The position numbers and the translations under genes were made by a program. Source: a virus. From it: a stretch of 55,692 bases of DNA. The notes below the pieces were generated by a model. It saw only the letters and a program-made list of their open reading frames with translations, was not told the DNA's origin and searched no databases. This document shows positions 45,527 through 55,460 of this stretch, piece after piece (positions within the stretch are counted from its first letter, which is position 1; every line of letters starts with the position of its first letter). The stretch covers positions 1 through 55,692 of IMG/VR virus record IMGVR_UViG_3300029787_000058. One strand, 5' to 3'.

Positions 45527-47623
45527 ATGGCTGGACTAATTACAATTGATGAAGACATTCTGGTAAACATTTGCCCAGACAATTCATCGGGCAAAAATGT
45601 AGTCATAGCAGAACTAGATATCCAACTTCCCAAGCAGCCTCCTAAGAATAAAATATTATTTAATGACTTGCCAAAAGCAGAACAGCGATGGCAGCGAACC
45701 CCTTTACCAGAGGACTTAAAAAAAGTAACATCCATGGAAGAGTGGATGACTATGCCAGAATCATTTCGTAAATTACATACTAACTATATTGCTCAAGAAT
45801 ATGAAAGACGACGCAGCGGTGTGTGGTTCTATAACAATGGAGTACCCACCTATATCACAGGCAACCACTACTTCTTTTTACAGTGGTCTAAAATTGACAT
45901 CGGATATCCAGACTATCTGGAGTTCCAACGAGAACTTTATATACACCTTGAAGCCTGCTCAGTAGACCCAAGATGTCTAGGGCAGATTTATGTAAAGTGT
46001 AGACGATCTGGATATACCAATATGTCCGCATCTATACTTGTTAACGAAGGCACTCAAGTAAAAGAAAAACTCTTAGGCTTAATGTCTAAGACCGGAGCAG
46101 ATGCTCAGGAAAACATCTTTATGAAAAAAGTAGTTCCAATCTATAAAAGTCTGCCATTCTTTTTTAAACCGATACAAGATGGAACAACAAACCCAAGAAT
46201 GGAACTAGCATTTAGGGAGCCATCAAAAAGAATTACCAAAAAGAATAAGACATCAAAAAGCGGAGAGGCTTTGAATACAGTTATAAACTGGAAGAGCACA
46301 ACAAACAATGCTTATGATGGTGAGAAACTTCACATACTTTATTTAGACGAGGCAGGGAAATGGGAAAAGCCTACAGACATTAGAGAGTCCTGGAGAATAC
46401 ACAGAACCTGTTTATTAGTGGGAAGAAAGATTGTAGGCAAATCACTTGTAGGTAGCACAGTAAATCCCCTGGACAAAGGCGGCAGGCAATTTAGAGACTT
46501 GTATGATTCAAGTAACCCATTAGAACGAAACGAAAACGGAAGAACTAAGAGTGGTTTATATTCTATATTCATACCATCATACGATGCTCTGGAAGGGTTC
46601 TTTGATATATACGGAATCCCTGTCTCTGAAGACCCACCAAAACCAACAGCGTCTAATGATGGTGAATTAATAACTATCGGAGCCAGAACTTTTTTAAAGA
46701 ACGAAAGAAAGGCTCTGGTAGGAGATTCCTATGAACTCAATGAGGTTATACGACAATTCCCTTTTACGGTAGCAGAGGCTTTTAGAGACAGCGCTAAGGC
46801 ATCATTGTTTAATGTACAGAAGATATACGAACAGGTTCAGCACAATCAAGAAATGTTTCCCTCTCCTATTGTCGTAGGCAATTTTGTTTGGCAGGATGGT
46901 GTTCTTGACACTCAAGTTATCTTCAAGCCAGACCCAAACGGAAGATGGCGAATAGCATGGTTACCTCCTGACGAATTAAGAAACAAGATTAAGCCTGAAA
47001 ACGATTGGCTTGGATGTGGGGGTGTTGACTCATATGATATAGATGCCACTGTTGATGGGAGAGGTTCTAAGGGTGCGTGTCATTTATATAATAAATTTAA
47101 TATGGCGCATCCATCAAATATGTTTGTTGCCGAGTATGCATCACGACCTCCATTAGCAAAGATCTTTTATGAGGATGTTTTAATGGCATCTAAATACTAT
47201 GGATACCCAATACTCATAGAGAATAATAAATATGGAATTGCCAGGCATTTTGAGACTAGAGGCTACTCTGATTGGTTGATGGATAGACCTACTCATATTG
47301 GATCTGGTTTTGGCACTAAGACAAAAACTAAAGGTATACCATCTAATTCTCAAGACATTATACAGTCTCACGCCCAAGCCATTGAGTCATATGTTCATAA
47401 TTATGTAGGGCTAAATGAAGAGTCGTTAGAGTTTGGAACTATGTATTTTGAAAGGACACTAGAGGATTGGGTAAACTTCAAGGTTGATGATAGAACTAAG
47501 TTTGACCTTTCTATATCTAGTGGATTAGCATTGCTTGCATCTCAAAGTACAACCAAACAAAAACCTAAATCTGACATGAACTTAAAGAAATTCTTTAGGA
47601 AGGGTCAGATAATTATACGATAA
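45527..47623 (+). CDS. Large terminase subunit
   Basis: The 698-residue protein has a degenerate Walker A (CRRSGYTN, about 158-165) and a good Walker B (ILYLDEAG, 270-277, D274/E275) for ATP-driven DNA translocation, followed by the C-terminal nuclease domain with GCGGVDSYDIDAT (about 490-502). Its acidic residues correspond to the RNaseH-like nuclease site. It cuts and packages the replicated DNA into heads. Its ATG lies 1 base after the oxygenase stop. Gene order (terminase-portal) matches podoviruses with a large portal, including crAss-like phages. Confidence 0.88.
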   Translation: MAGLITIDEDILVNICPDNSSGKNVVIAELDIQLPKQPPKNKILFNDLPKAEQRWQRTPLPEDLKKVTSMEEWMTMPESFRKLHTNYIAQEYERRRSGVWFYNNGVPTYITGNHYFFLQWSKIDIGYPDYLEFQRELYIHLEACSVDPRCLGQIYVKCRRSGYTNMSASILVNEGTQVKEKLLGLMSKTGADAQENIFMKKVVPIYKSLPFFFKPIQDGTTNPRMELAFREPSKRITKKNKTSKSGEALNTVINWKSTTNNAYDGEKLHILYLDEAGKWEKPTDIRESWRIHRTCLLVGRKIVGKSLVGSTVNPLDKGGRQFRDLYDSSNPLERNENGRTKSGLYSIFIPSYDALEGFFDIYGIPVSEDPPKPTASNDGELITIGARTFLKNERKALVGDSYELNEVIRQFPFTVAEAFRDSAKASLFNVQKIYEQVQHNQEMFPSPIVVGNFVWQDGVLDTQVIFKPDPNGRWRIAWLPPDELRNKIKPENDWLGCGGVDSYDIDATVDGRGSKGACHLYNKFNMAHPSNMFVAEYASRPPLAKIFYEDVLMASKYYGYPILIENNKYGIARHFETRGYSDWLMDRPTHIGSGFGTKTKTKGIPSNSQDIIQSHAQAIESYVHNYVGLNEESLEFGTMYFERTLEDWVNFKVDDRTKFDLSISSGLALLASQSTTKQKPKSDMNLKKFFRKGQIIIR

Positions 47624-47633
47624 TTAATTGAAG

Positions 47634-47641
47634 TATATTTG
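47634..47641 (+). promoter_or_regulatory. Possible -7 promoter element (TATATTTG) before the portal gene
   Basis: An exact TAnnTTTG box in the gap between terminase and portal genes, 20 bases before the ATG at 47662. No clear -33 box. It may boost the virion operon. Confidence 0.35.
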
Positions 47642-47661
47642 CAATATTACCCTCTTTGAGT

Positions 47662-50097
47662 ATGAACAATCAATATAACAAGGGACAGTCATCTTTCCCG
47701 GATCCATTAGCAAGCACAGAAGAGAAGTTGGAGAATTCTTATGGTCTTCAATATGCGAAGGCTATGTTTGCTCAGTGGGTAGGTAGTGACTATTCTAATT
47801 CTCTTTATGGCAGAAGAAATGCTGAGATAGAAAGGTGCAGAGATTATGCACAAGGAACACAAGACACTTCTATTTATAGAAAAATATTAAACTCTTTAGA
47901 TCCTAATGGAGGAGGAGGAACTCTTCTTACTTTGGACTATACTCCTGTACCTATTGTTCCGAAGTTTGTTAAGATAGTGGTTAACAAGATTTTATCTAGA
48001 GCGCCATACCCAAATATCGAAGCGGTAGATCCATTGTCTAAATCAGAAAAAGACAAGAAGAAAAATGCTACTATATTAAAAATAGAAAACAAAGACATAC
48101 TTCAAGAGGCTAAAGATCTTGGTCTAGATGTAGATGTTGATCCTGCTCAACTTCCTGATACTCCAGAAGAAACAGAAATATTTATTGACACAAATGTAAA
48201 GACGGACGCAGAGATAGCAGCCCAACTCGGAACAGAGATGACGTTAAAGTGGAATGACTTTAACCAGGCAATATATCGAAGATGCGTAGAAGATTTATCT
48301 GTTACAGGAATAGGAATAGCCAGACGTTCCAATGATCCTAACTATGGAATCAAAGAAGAATATGTTGATCCAGCAAAGTTCATACACAACTGGACTGATG
48401 ATCCTAACTTTACAGACCTTACTTACGCAGGTAGTTTCCGTCTTATAACCATAATGGAACTCAAAAGAATTGCAGGTGATCAATTTACTGAAACGCAATA
48501 TGAAGAGATTGCAAAGACAGTAATGAATAAGTACGGTAATCAGCCTGATCAATTCTCGACATCGACTCAGTCTGGTTATAGCAGGGCAAACAAAAGATTT
48601 CAACAGGGGTATGATGAGTATAAGGTTGAGGTTCTAGATTTTGAATTCATGTCTGTTGATGATGTGATATTTGAAAAGAAAGAGTCAGCCTATGGAAACA
48701 TTGGCTTTTATTATAAAGGAACCGAATACAACGCACCTCAACAATCTGTATATAATAGGGAAGCGGTATACATGAGCAATGCCACAGTATACGGAGGAAC
48801 TTTAATAGTAGGTACGGATCATATATATAACTATGGCCCCCAAAAGAACATACCTAAAAACGTACACGATATAAGCAGAGCAAGACTCTCTTACAGTATA
48901 GTTGCTACGAATATTCGAGGAATGATTCCTAAGTCGATGGTTTCTTCTGTGATTGGTTTTGCTGATATGCTACAAATCACTCACCTTAAAATTCAACAAG
49001 CAATCGCGAAGGCAAAGCCCGATGGTTTAATTATAGACATTGAGGGACTAGAGAATGTGCAACTTGGAAAAGGTGGTTCATTAGAGCCATTAGAAATACA
49101 AGACATTTACGAGCAAACAGGTGTGTTCTATTACCGGTCTAAGAATCCAGAGGGAGGATTCCAAAACCCTCCAGTTAGAGAGATAGGAAATGCTATAAGA
49201 AACATCACCGAACTAGTAGCAATATATAATCACTATCTAAGGATGATTAGAGACGCTACAGGCATCAATGAAGTAATGGATGGCACAACACCTAAAGGCG
49301 ATGCGTTAGTTGGCGTTAGAGAGCAAGCAATGGCCGCGGGCAACAATGCTATATATGACATAACAAACGCTGCACACGTTCTTTATAAAAAGGTGTGTGA
49401 TGATATCGTTCGCTGTTTGCAGATTATTCCAAAGGATAGTATTCTTTATAATGTATATACGAATGCAGTAGGAGAAACTAACATGGCAGTTCTTACTTCG
49501 TTTGACAATTTAGCGATGTATAATTTCGGAGTGATGGTAGTCACTGAAATGAATGATACAGACAAAGCATATCTCGAACAAAATATTCAAATAGCACTAG
49601 GTCAAAAAGAGATAGACTTAGAGGATGCTATTGCCATCAGACAACTAAAGGACGTAGAGCAAGCCGAAAGATTACTCGTTGTAAGAAGAGCAAAAAGAAT
49701 AAAGGCTCAGCAACAACAAGCGGCACAACAGGCGCAGGTTCAGTCTCAGTTAAACGCTCAGTCTCAACAAATTGCAGCCCAGGCTGAAATGGAAAAAGAT
49801 CAGGTAAGATCACAACTAGAGATACAGCGGATGCAGTTGGAGGGTCAAATCAAATCTCAACTGATGCAATTAGAGTATCAGTATAAAATGCAGATTGAAC
49901 AACTCAAAGGGCAGTATGATATTACCGAACAAGAAATAGAAAGTGGAGTCAGGCAGGCTGAAAACATGGAATCTGAAAATCGAAAGGATGAAAGAATTGA
50001 CAGACAAGCCATGGCTCAAAGTAAACTCATAGCACAGAGAAAAGGAGATCGTCCACCTATGGATGAAACTTTGTCTGGCGCATTAACTAATATATAA
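47662..50097 (+). CDS. Portal protein
   Basis: The start is taken at the ATG at 47662 (an in-frame TTG at 47656 would add two residues), giving 811 residues. The size is usual for portals of podoviruses with large portal rings. The N-terminal part has a SYGLQYAKAMFAQWVG helix and a YAQGTQD segment; the C-terminal part (about 650-770) is a long Gln/Glu-rich coiled coil (QQQQAAQQAQVQSQLNAQSQ). This suits the portal crown and barrel, where the barrel is often Gln-rich. It follows terminase directly, as expected. Confidence 0.85.
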   Translation: MNNQYNKGQSSFPDPLASTEEKLENSYGLQYAKAMFAQWVGSDYSNSLYGRRNAEIERCRDYAQGTQDTSIYRKILNSLDPNGGGGTLLTLDYTPVPIVPKFVKIVVNKILSRAPYPNIEAVDPLSKSEKDKKKNATILKIENKDILQEAKDLGLDVDVDPAQLPDTPEETEIFIDTNVKTDAEIAAQLGTEMTLKWNDFNQAIYRRCVEDLSVTGIGIARRSNDPNYGIKEEYVDPAKFIHNWTDDPNFTDLTYAGSFRLITIMELKRIAGDQFTETQYEEIAKTVMNKYGNQPDQFSTSTQSGYSRANKRFQQGYDEYKVEVLDFEFMSVDDVIFEKKESAYGNIGFYYKGTEYNAPQQSVYNREAVYMSNATVYGGTLIVGTDHIYNYGPQKNIPKNVHDISRARLSYSIVATNIRGMIPKSMVSSVIGFADMLQITHLKIQQAIAKAKPDGLIIDIEGLENVQLGKGGSLEPLEIQDIYEQTGVFYYRSKNPEGGFQNPPVREIGNAIRNITELVAIYNHYLRMIRDATGINEVMDGTTPKGDALVGVREQAMAAGNNAIYDITNAAHVLYKKVCDDIVRCLQIIPKDSILYNVYTNAVGETNMAVLTSFDNLAMYNFGVMVVTEMNDTDKAYLEQNIQIALGQKEIDLEDAIAIRQLKDVEQAERLLVVRRAKRIKAQQQQAAQQAQVQSQLNAQSQQIAAQAEMEKDQVRSQLEIQRMQLEGQIKSQLMQLEYQYKMQIEQLKGQYDITEQEIESGVRQAENMESENRKDERIDRQAMAQSKLIAQRKGDRPPMDETLSGALTNI

Positions 50098-50102
50098 TAA
50101 CA

Positions 50103-50510
50103 ATGGCCTGTAACTCATGTAATCAATCGTCTTCTGCTTGCAGATGTCAAACCCCTAAAAATGTTGACCTGTCCGCTGCTACACAATTAAATATTTGTTG
50201 TAGACGTGCGAATACATTTATACTTAAAGCCAATGTAAAAGACTCGACCGGAACGGCTATTGATTTAACCCTTTACACTTACGAGATGCAAGTAAGGGAG
50301 TATGACAACGGCCCATTAATTATATCTAATTCAAACATAACTATAACCGGAACTGCCGCTGGTCTTCTTACCATTACAATTACCGACACTAACATGACTG
50401 TAGATGCTGGTACATATGTGTATGGAGTAGAGTTTACTCTAACAGCGACTGGGGAAAAAGAAACGTGGTTCTACGGAACATTCGATGTACAGCAAAATAT
50501 TGTAAACTAA
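50103..50510 (+). CDS. Small beta-rich protein upstream of the fibre gene
   Basis: The 135-residue protein has an unusual Cys-rich N-terminus (seven Cys in the first 33 residues: MACNSCNQSSSACRCQTPKN and NICCRR) and then an immunoglobulin-like beta region (about 38-130: TFILKANVKDSTGTAIDL, TITITDTNMTVDAGTYVYGV). Similar small beta domains occur as N-terminal adaptors of fibres or baseplate proteins. It sits 3 bases before the collagen fibre gene and probably connects or chaperones the fibre. The Cys cluster may form disulfides or bind metal. Confidence 0.6.
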   Translation: MACNSCNQSSSACRCQTPKNVDLSAATQLNICCRRANTFILKANVKDSTGTAIDLTLYTYEMQVREYDNGPLIISNSNITITGTAAGLLTITITDTNMTVDAGTYVYGVEFTLTATGEKETWFYGTFDVQQNIVN

Positions 50511-50513
50511 ATT

Positions 50514-53500
50514 ATGTCAGACACAGGACCTATAGAGATTATTGTAACTGATCAGCCTGGAGATGTAATAACTATTACTCAACCTAGCCCTATATCTATT
50601 GACATTAATAATGGAGCCGTAGAACAACTCGTTGGATCAAAAGGTCAAAAAGGCGAGAAGGGCGAGAAGGGCCAGAAAGGTGAGATAGGTGTTAAAGGAC
50701 AAAAGGGGGATCAGGGAGAGCAAGGTATAAAAGGAGACAAGGGACAAAAAGGTCTTGATGGAGATGGAGTCAAAGGACAAAAGGGTGAAGTCGGTGAGAA
50801 AGGTCAAAAAGGAGAACAAGGAGTTAAAGGTGACAAAGGAGTTAAAGGTGAGGTTGGAGACAAAGGACAAAAAGGAGAGGTTGCTGAAAAGGGATCCAAG
50901 GGTGAAGTAGGTGAAAAGGGACAGAAAGGAGAACAAGGCGACAAAGGCCAGAAAGGTGAAGTAGGCGATAAAGGTCAGAAAGGTGAGGTCGCTGAAAAAG
51001 GATCTAAAGGTGAGGTTGGTGAAAAAGGTCAAAAGGGTGAAGTAGGGGAGAAAGGAACTAAAGGTGAAGTAGGCGAGAAAGGACAGAAGGGCGAAGTCGG
51101 AGAGAAAGGACAGAAAGGTGAAGTCGGAGAGAAGGGACAAAAAGGCGAGAAGGGAGAAAAGGGTGAGAAAGGCGAAAAGGGTGAGAAAGGTCAGAAGGGC
51201 CAGAAAGGACAACAGGGTCCATTACCTGCTGCAACCTATGAGTACGCTTTCAGCACCGCTATAACAGGAAGTCCTGCTACTGGCATTGCTAGGTTTAACA
51301 ATGAGACTCAGAACACATCTACATCGGTCGTTATAAACTCTACCGATAAAAACGGAGACACTATACCCACCCCAAGCGCAGGATCAGTATTGGTTAGATC
51401 TGTAAGTACATCCACAGACTTTATAAACTTTAACATAGATAGTGTTGCTCTTGACACAGGAATAATAACCTGTACTGTCACTGTACAAGGTAGTAGTGGA
51501 AACAGTCCATTTAGTGATGGAGAAGAAATAACTTTATCCTTTGCCGAAGGTGGAGCCAAGGGGCAGAAGGGTGAGAAAGGCGAGAAAGGAGAAAAGGGTG
51601 AAAAAGGACAGAAGGGTGATAAAGGCGAGAAGGGAGAAAAAGGCGAGAAAGGTCAGAAAGGAGACAAGGGCCAAAAAGGTGAAAAAGGAACTAGAGGTCA
51701 AAACTCTGCGAACAGTTACCCCTATAATTTTAGAACAGACACTACAGGAAATCCAGCATCAGGAGACCTGAGAGGAAACGAAACAGATCAAAATACTTCT
51801 ACAAGGATCGTTCTCAATCAAGTCGATGGGGATGGTTTAACTATTCCTGCGGTGGGTGCTACTCAGGCAGGAACTATAACTATAAGGGCCGTAGAGACTC
51901 AATCTAATTTCTTGACGTTTGATTTTAGCGGAGGAGATACCGATTCTGGAGAGATAGAACTTACTGGTTCTATTTCCGCTTCAAGTGCCACCAGTCCTTT
52001 TACTGACAATACAGCAGTCACTGTTTCTTTTGTGTTTGATGGCGCTAAAGGAGATAAAGGACAGAAAGGCGAAAAAGGAGAGAAGGGAGAAAAGGGAGAG
52101 AAAGGACAGAAAGGAGACAAAGGTCAAAAGGGAGAGAAAGGAACCAGGGGTCAGAACTCTGCCAATAGTTATCCTTACAATTTTAGAACTGCCACAAGTG
52201 GAAGTGTTGCTAACGGTGACATGAGAGGTAATGAGTCTACTCAGAATACTTCTACACGAATTGTTCTTAGCCAAGTAGACAGCGATGGATTAACAATTCC
52301 TTCTGTAGCCGCAGATCAAAATGGTTCGGTTACAATACGAGAAGTTGAGAACCAGGCTAACTTTATAACATTTGCTTTTACAGGTGGTGATACATCTGGA
52401 GGTGAGATTGAACTTACTGGTTCTGTAAGCGCCTCAAGCGCGGCTAACCCATTCAGCGATAGTGATGCTGTAATTGTTTCATTTCAGAATGATGGAACTA
52501 AAGGTCAAAAAGGCGTTAAAGGAGAAAAGGGTGAGAAGGGAGAAAAAGGCGAAAAAGGAGAGAAGGGCGAAAAGGGACAGAAGGGAGACAAAGGACAGAA
52601 AGGTGAAAAAGGAACTAGAGGTCAGTCGGCTGCTAACATCTACCCTTATGTGTTTAGCACAGCAACCTCTGGTAATCCAGTCAGCGGAGAACTAAGAGGT
52701 AATGAATCTACACAAAACGCTTCTACACGAATTGTTATTAACCAGTCCGATAGCGACGGCTTAACCATCCCTGCGGTTGGTGCAAATGATGTTGGTACTG
52801 TTACCATAAGAGAAGTAGAGAACCAAACAAACTTTATTACTTTCGACTTTACTTCTGGGGATACTGGTTCAGGAGAAATAGAACTAACAGGGTCTGTAAC
52901 TGCATCCAGTGCAAGTAATCCGTTTAGTGATCAAGACGCTGTTAATATATCTTTTGTATTTGATGGTGCTAAAGGACAAAAAGGAGAAGCAGGTGCTTCA
53001 GTCAAAGGACAAAAAGGTGAGAAAGGCGAGAAGGGTGAAAAAGGACAGAAGGGTGATAAAGGTCAAAAAGGAGAGCGTGGCGTAAATGCTGGAAACGTAT
53101 ACAACTTTACCTTTAAGACAGACACAAGTGGGGATATGCCCGCTGGAGAAGTAAGAGGTAATGAATCTACACAGAATAGTACCACTCGACTGAATTTCAA
53201 TAATCAAGATTCAGACAACGAATCTGTAGTTACTCCAACAGCGCCAGGTATTGTTACTGTTAGAGAAGTGGAAACTACAAGTAACTTTTATAAGTTTTCT
53301 TATACCTCTGTTGGAACAACTGGTGATCAAATAGAATTAGAAGGATCGGTTAGCGCCTCAAGCGCGTCTAACCCTTTTAGTGACAATGACAGTGTGACAT
53401 TATCTTTTCAGTTTAATGGCTCTGATGGATCCAAAGGACAGAAAGGTCAAGATGGTACTTCAGTAAAAGGTCAGAAAGGAGAGAAGGGCGAGAAGGGCGA

Positions 53501-55460
53501 GAAGGGTCAGAAAGGCCAAGATGGTGCTTCAGTAAAAGGTCAGAAGGGTCAAGCAGGAGCAGATGGAGCAGCGGCCACTGTTCAGGTTGGATCTACTACA
53601 ACGCTCTCTGCTGGAGAAGATGCTACTGTTGAGAACAGCGGTAGTACGGAGGACGCTACTTTTGATTTTGGAATACCTCAAGGTATTGCTGGCGCTAAGG
53701 GTCAAAAGGGTCAAGATGGTTCTTCAGTAAAAGGACAGAAGGGTGAAGCCGGTTCTTCTGTTAAAGGACAAAAAGGAGAAGCAGGAACCAATGGATCTGA
53801 TGGATCTAAAGGTCAGAAGGGTCAAGAAGGAGAACCTGGTACTTCTATAAAAGGACAAAAAGGAGAAGCAGGTACTAACGGATCAGACGGATCGAAAGGA
53901 CAGAAGGGTCAAGACGGTGCTTCAGTAAAGGGTCAAAAAGGTCAAGCAGGAACAAATGGTTCTGATGGTTCGAAGGGACAAAAGGGTGAATTAGGAGAAC
54001 CTGGTGATTCAGTCAAGGGTCAAAAAGGTCAGGCAGGAACTAATGGGTCTGATGGTTCTAAAGGTCAGAAAGGTGAAGCGGGAACAAATGGATCAGATGG
54101 TTCTAAAGGACAAAAGGGTCAAGCGGGTACTAACGGTAGTAATGGTTCTAAAGGTCAGAAAGGTCAGTCGGGATCTAATGGAGTTGCTGCTACTATTCAG
54201 GTTGGGACTACTTCAACATTAGGCGCTGGAGAAAATGCTACTGTTGAAAACACTGGAGATGATCAAGACGCTACTTTTGACTTTGGTATACCCACAGGTG
54301 CTACTGGCGCAAAAGGACAAAAAGGTCAGGCTGGATCTAACGGTTCTTCAGTTAAAGGACAGAAAGGAGAACCAGGATCGAATGGTTCTAACGGATCGAA
54401 TGGGTCTAAAGGTCAGAAAGGTCAAGCGGGTACTAACGGATCGAATGGTTCTAACGGATCAGACGGTGCGAAAGGTCAGAAAGGACAAGCAGGATCTAAC
54501 GGATCGAACGGTTCTAACGGATCAGATGGTGCGAAAGGTCAGAAGGGACAAGCGGGATCTAACGGATCCTCTGTTAAAGGACAGAAAGGTGAACCTGGAA
54601 CTAATGGTTCTAATGGTTCTAACGGATCGGATGGTTCTAAAGGTCAGAAAGGTCAGGCGGGATCTAATGGTTCTTCAGTAAAAGGACAAAAAGGACAAGC
54701 AGGTGCTGATGGATCAAATGGATCGAATGGATCAAACGGTTCGAAAGGACAAAAAGGTCAAGCAGGAACTAATGGTTCTAACGGATCAAATGGATCGGAT
54801 GGTTCGAAGGGTCAGAAAGGTCAAGCAGGTGCTGATGGATCAAATGGATCGAATGGATCGAATGGATCAGACGGTTCTAAAGGACAAAAAGGACAGGCGG
54901 GTACTAATGGATCAAATGGATCTAATGGATCAAACGGTTCTAAAGGTCAGAAGGGTCAAAAAGGAGCAGAGTCATCTGCCTCTGTTACAGGTTCAGGAAG
55001 CGCAACAAGAGTTGCTTTCTGGTCAGGATCTCAAGCGTTAAGTAGTAATGCAGATCTTTACTGGAACAATGTTAGTGGAACTTCTGGAACTGGTTTAGGA
55101 ATTGGAACCACTTCAGTAGGAACGATAAACGGTACTGCTTTCGGAGGAATGAGACTTCATGTTGTTGGTAGTGGAAACATAGGAAGATTATGTTTACAAG
55201 GAGCCGTACAGGGAACTATGTTAATGAACGCTTCTGGAGGTACTTCCAACCAGAGAATTAAGTTTATACAGAGTAAGCAAAGTGAATTTAGAATGGGTAA
55301 GGTTTCAGATTCTGGAACAGAAACTACTCAATTCTCTATAGACAATAGTGGTAACTGTGAAATAGATACTAACGAAGGTGCTTTAATATTAAGAGACTCT
55401 AGTGGAACTCGATTTGCAGTTACAGTAGACGGAGGTGAATTACAAGTAAATCAATTATAA
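50514..55460 (+). CDS. Collagen-like tail fibre protein (Gly-X-Lys repeats)
   Basis: The 1648-residue protein is a string of collagen triplets interrupted by beta domains. Residues about 42-237 form the first collagenous block, with Gly-Gln-Lys, Gly-Glu-Lys and Gly-Val/Asp-Lys triplets, interrupted by GEVAEKG at two places where an Ala replaces Gly. Five similar beta domains of about 105 residues (each starting near YPY(N/V)FRT and ending at FVFDGAKG or the like, starts about nt 51225, 51710, 52155, 52630, 53090) alternate with short Lys collagen blocks. Two ATVQVG...FDFGIPQG modules (about 53575, 54190) follow, then Gly-Ser-Asn/Gly-Ser-Asp blocks and a C-terminal head (about 1490-1648). Lys is nearly always in the Y position (X-Lys-Gly), proline is rare. 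A trimeric fibre for host binding is likely. The enzyme for modification is close by on the circle. Confidence 0.85.
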   Translation: MSDTGPIEIIVTDQPGDVITITQPSPISIDINNGAVEQLVGSKGQKGEKGEKGQKGEIGVKGQKGDQGEQGIKGDKGQKGLDGDGVKGQKGEVGEKGQKGEQGVKGDKGVKGEVGDKGQKGEVAEKGSKGEVGEKGQKGEQGDKGQKGEVGDKGQKGEVAEKGSKGEVGEKGQKGEVGEKGTKGEVGEKGQKGEVGEKGQKGEVGEKGQKGEKGEKGEKGEKGEKGQKGQKGQQGPLPAATYEYAFSTAITGSPATGIARFNNETQNTSTSVVINSTDKNGDTIPTPSAGSVLVRSVSTSTDFINFNIDSVALDTGIITCTVTVQGSSGNSPFSDGEEITLSFAEGGAKGQKGEKGEKGEKGEKGQKGDKGEKGEKGEKGQKGDKGQKGEKGTRGQNSANSYPYNFRTDTTGNPASGDLRGNETDQNTSTRIVLNQVDGDGLTIPAVGATQAGTITIRAVETQSNFLTFDFSGGDTDSGEIELTGSISASSATSPFTDNTAVTVSFVFDGAKGDKGQKGEKGEKGEKGEKGQKGDKGQKGEKGTRGQNSANSYPYNFRTATSGSVANGDMRGNESTQNTSTRIVLSQVDSDGLTIPSVAADQNGSVTIREVENQANFITFAFTGGDTSGGEIELTGSVSASSAANPFSDSDAVIVSFQNDGTKGQKGVKGEKGEKGEKGEKGEKGEKGQKGDKGQKGEKGTRGQSAANIYPYVFSTATSGNPVSGELRGNESTQNASTRIVINQSDSDGLTIPAVGANDVGTVTIREVENQTNFITFDFTSGDTGSGEIELTGSVTASSASNPFSDQDAVNISFVFDGAKGQKGEAGASVKGQKGEKGEKGEKGQKGDKGQKGERGVNAGNVYNFTFKTDTSGDMPAGEVRGNESTQNSTTRLNFNNQDSDNESVVTPTAPGIVTVREVETTSNFYKFSYTSVGTTGDQIELEGSVSASSASNPFSDNDSVTLSFQFNGSDGSKGQKGQDGTSVKGQKGEKGEKGEKGQKGQDGASVKGQKGQAGADGAAATVQVGSTTTLSAGEDATVENSGSTEDATFDFGIPQGIAGAKGQKGQDGSSVKGQKGEAGSSVKGQKGEAGTNGSDGSKGQKGQEGEPGTSIKGQKGEAGTNGSDGSKGQKGQDGASVKGQKGQAGTNGSDGSKGQKGELGEPGDSVKGQKGQAGTNGSDGSKGQKGEAGTNGSDGSKGQKGQAGTNGSNGSKGQKGQSGSNGVAATIQVGTTSTLGAGENATVENTGDDQDATFDFGIPTGATGAKGQKGQAGSNGSSVKGQKGEPGSNGSNGSNGSKGQKGQAGTNGSNGSNGSDGAKGQKGQAGSNGSNGSNGSDGAKGQKGQAGSNGSSVKGQKGEPGTNGSNGSNGSDGSKGQKGQAGSNGSSVKGQKGQAGADGSNGSNGSNGSKGQKGQAGTNGSNGSNGSDGSKGQKGQAGADGSNGSNGSNGSDGSKGQKGQAGTNGSNGSNGSNGSKGQKGQKGAESSASVTGSGSATRVAFWSGSQALSSNADLYWNNVSGTSGTGLGIGTTSVGTINGTAFGGMRLHVVGSGNIGRLCLQGAVQGTMLMNASGGTSNQRIKFIQSKQSEFRMGKVSDSGTETTQFSIDNSGNCEIDTNEGALILRDSSGTRFAVTVDGGELQVNQL

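Noticed and set aside
50637-51212. A 191-residue minus-strand frame rich in Phe, Leu and Ser opposite the collagen blocks
   Set aside because: It is the antisense shadow of GGN-AAR repeats, without own start context; the plus strand has the real gene.
50630-54970. Short periodic repeats in the fibre gene that could look like a CRISPR array
   Set aside because: They are 9-base codon repeats for Gly-X-Lys in an uninterrupted frame, without spacers of constant length.
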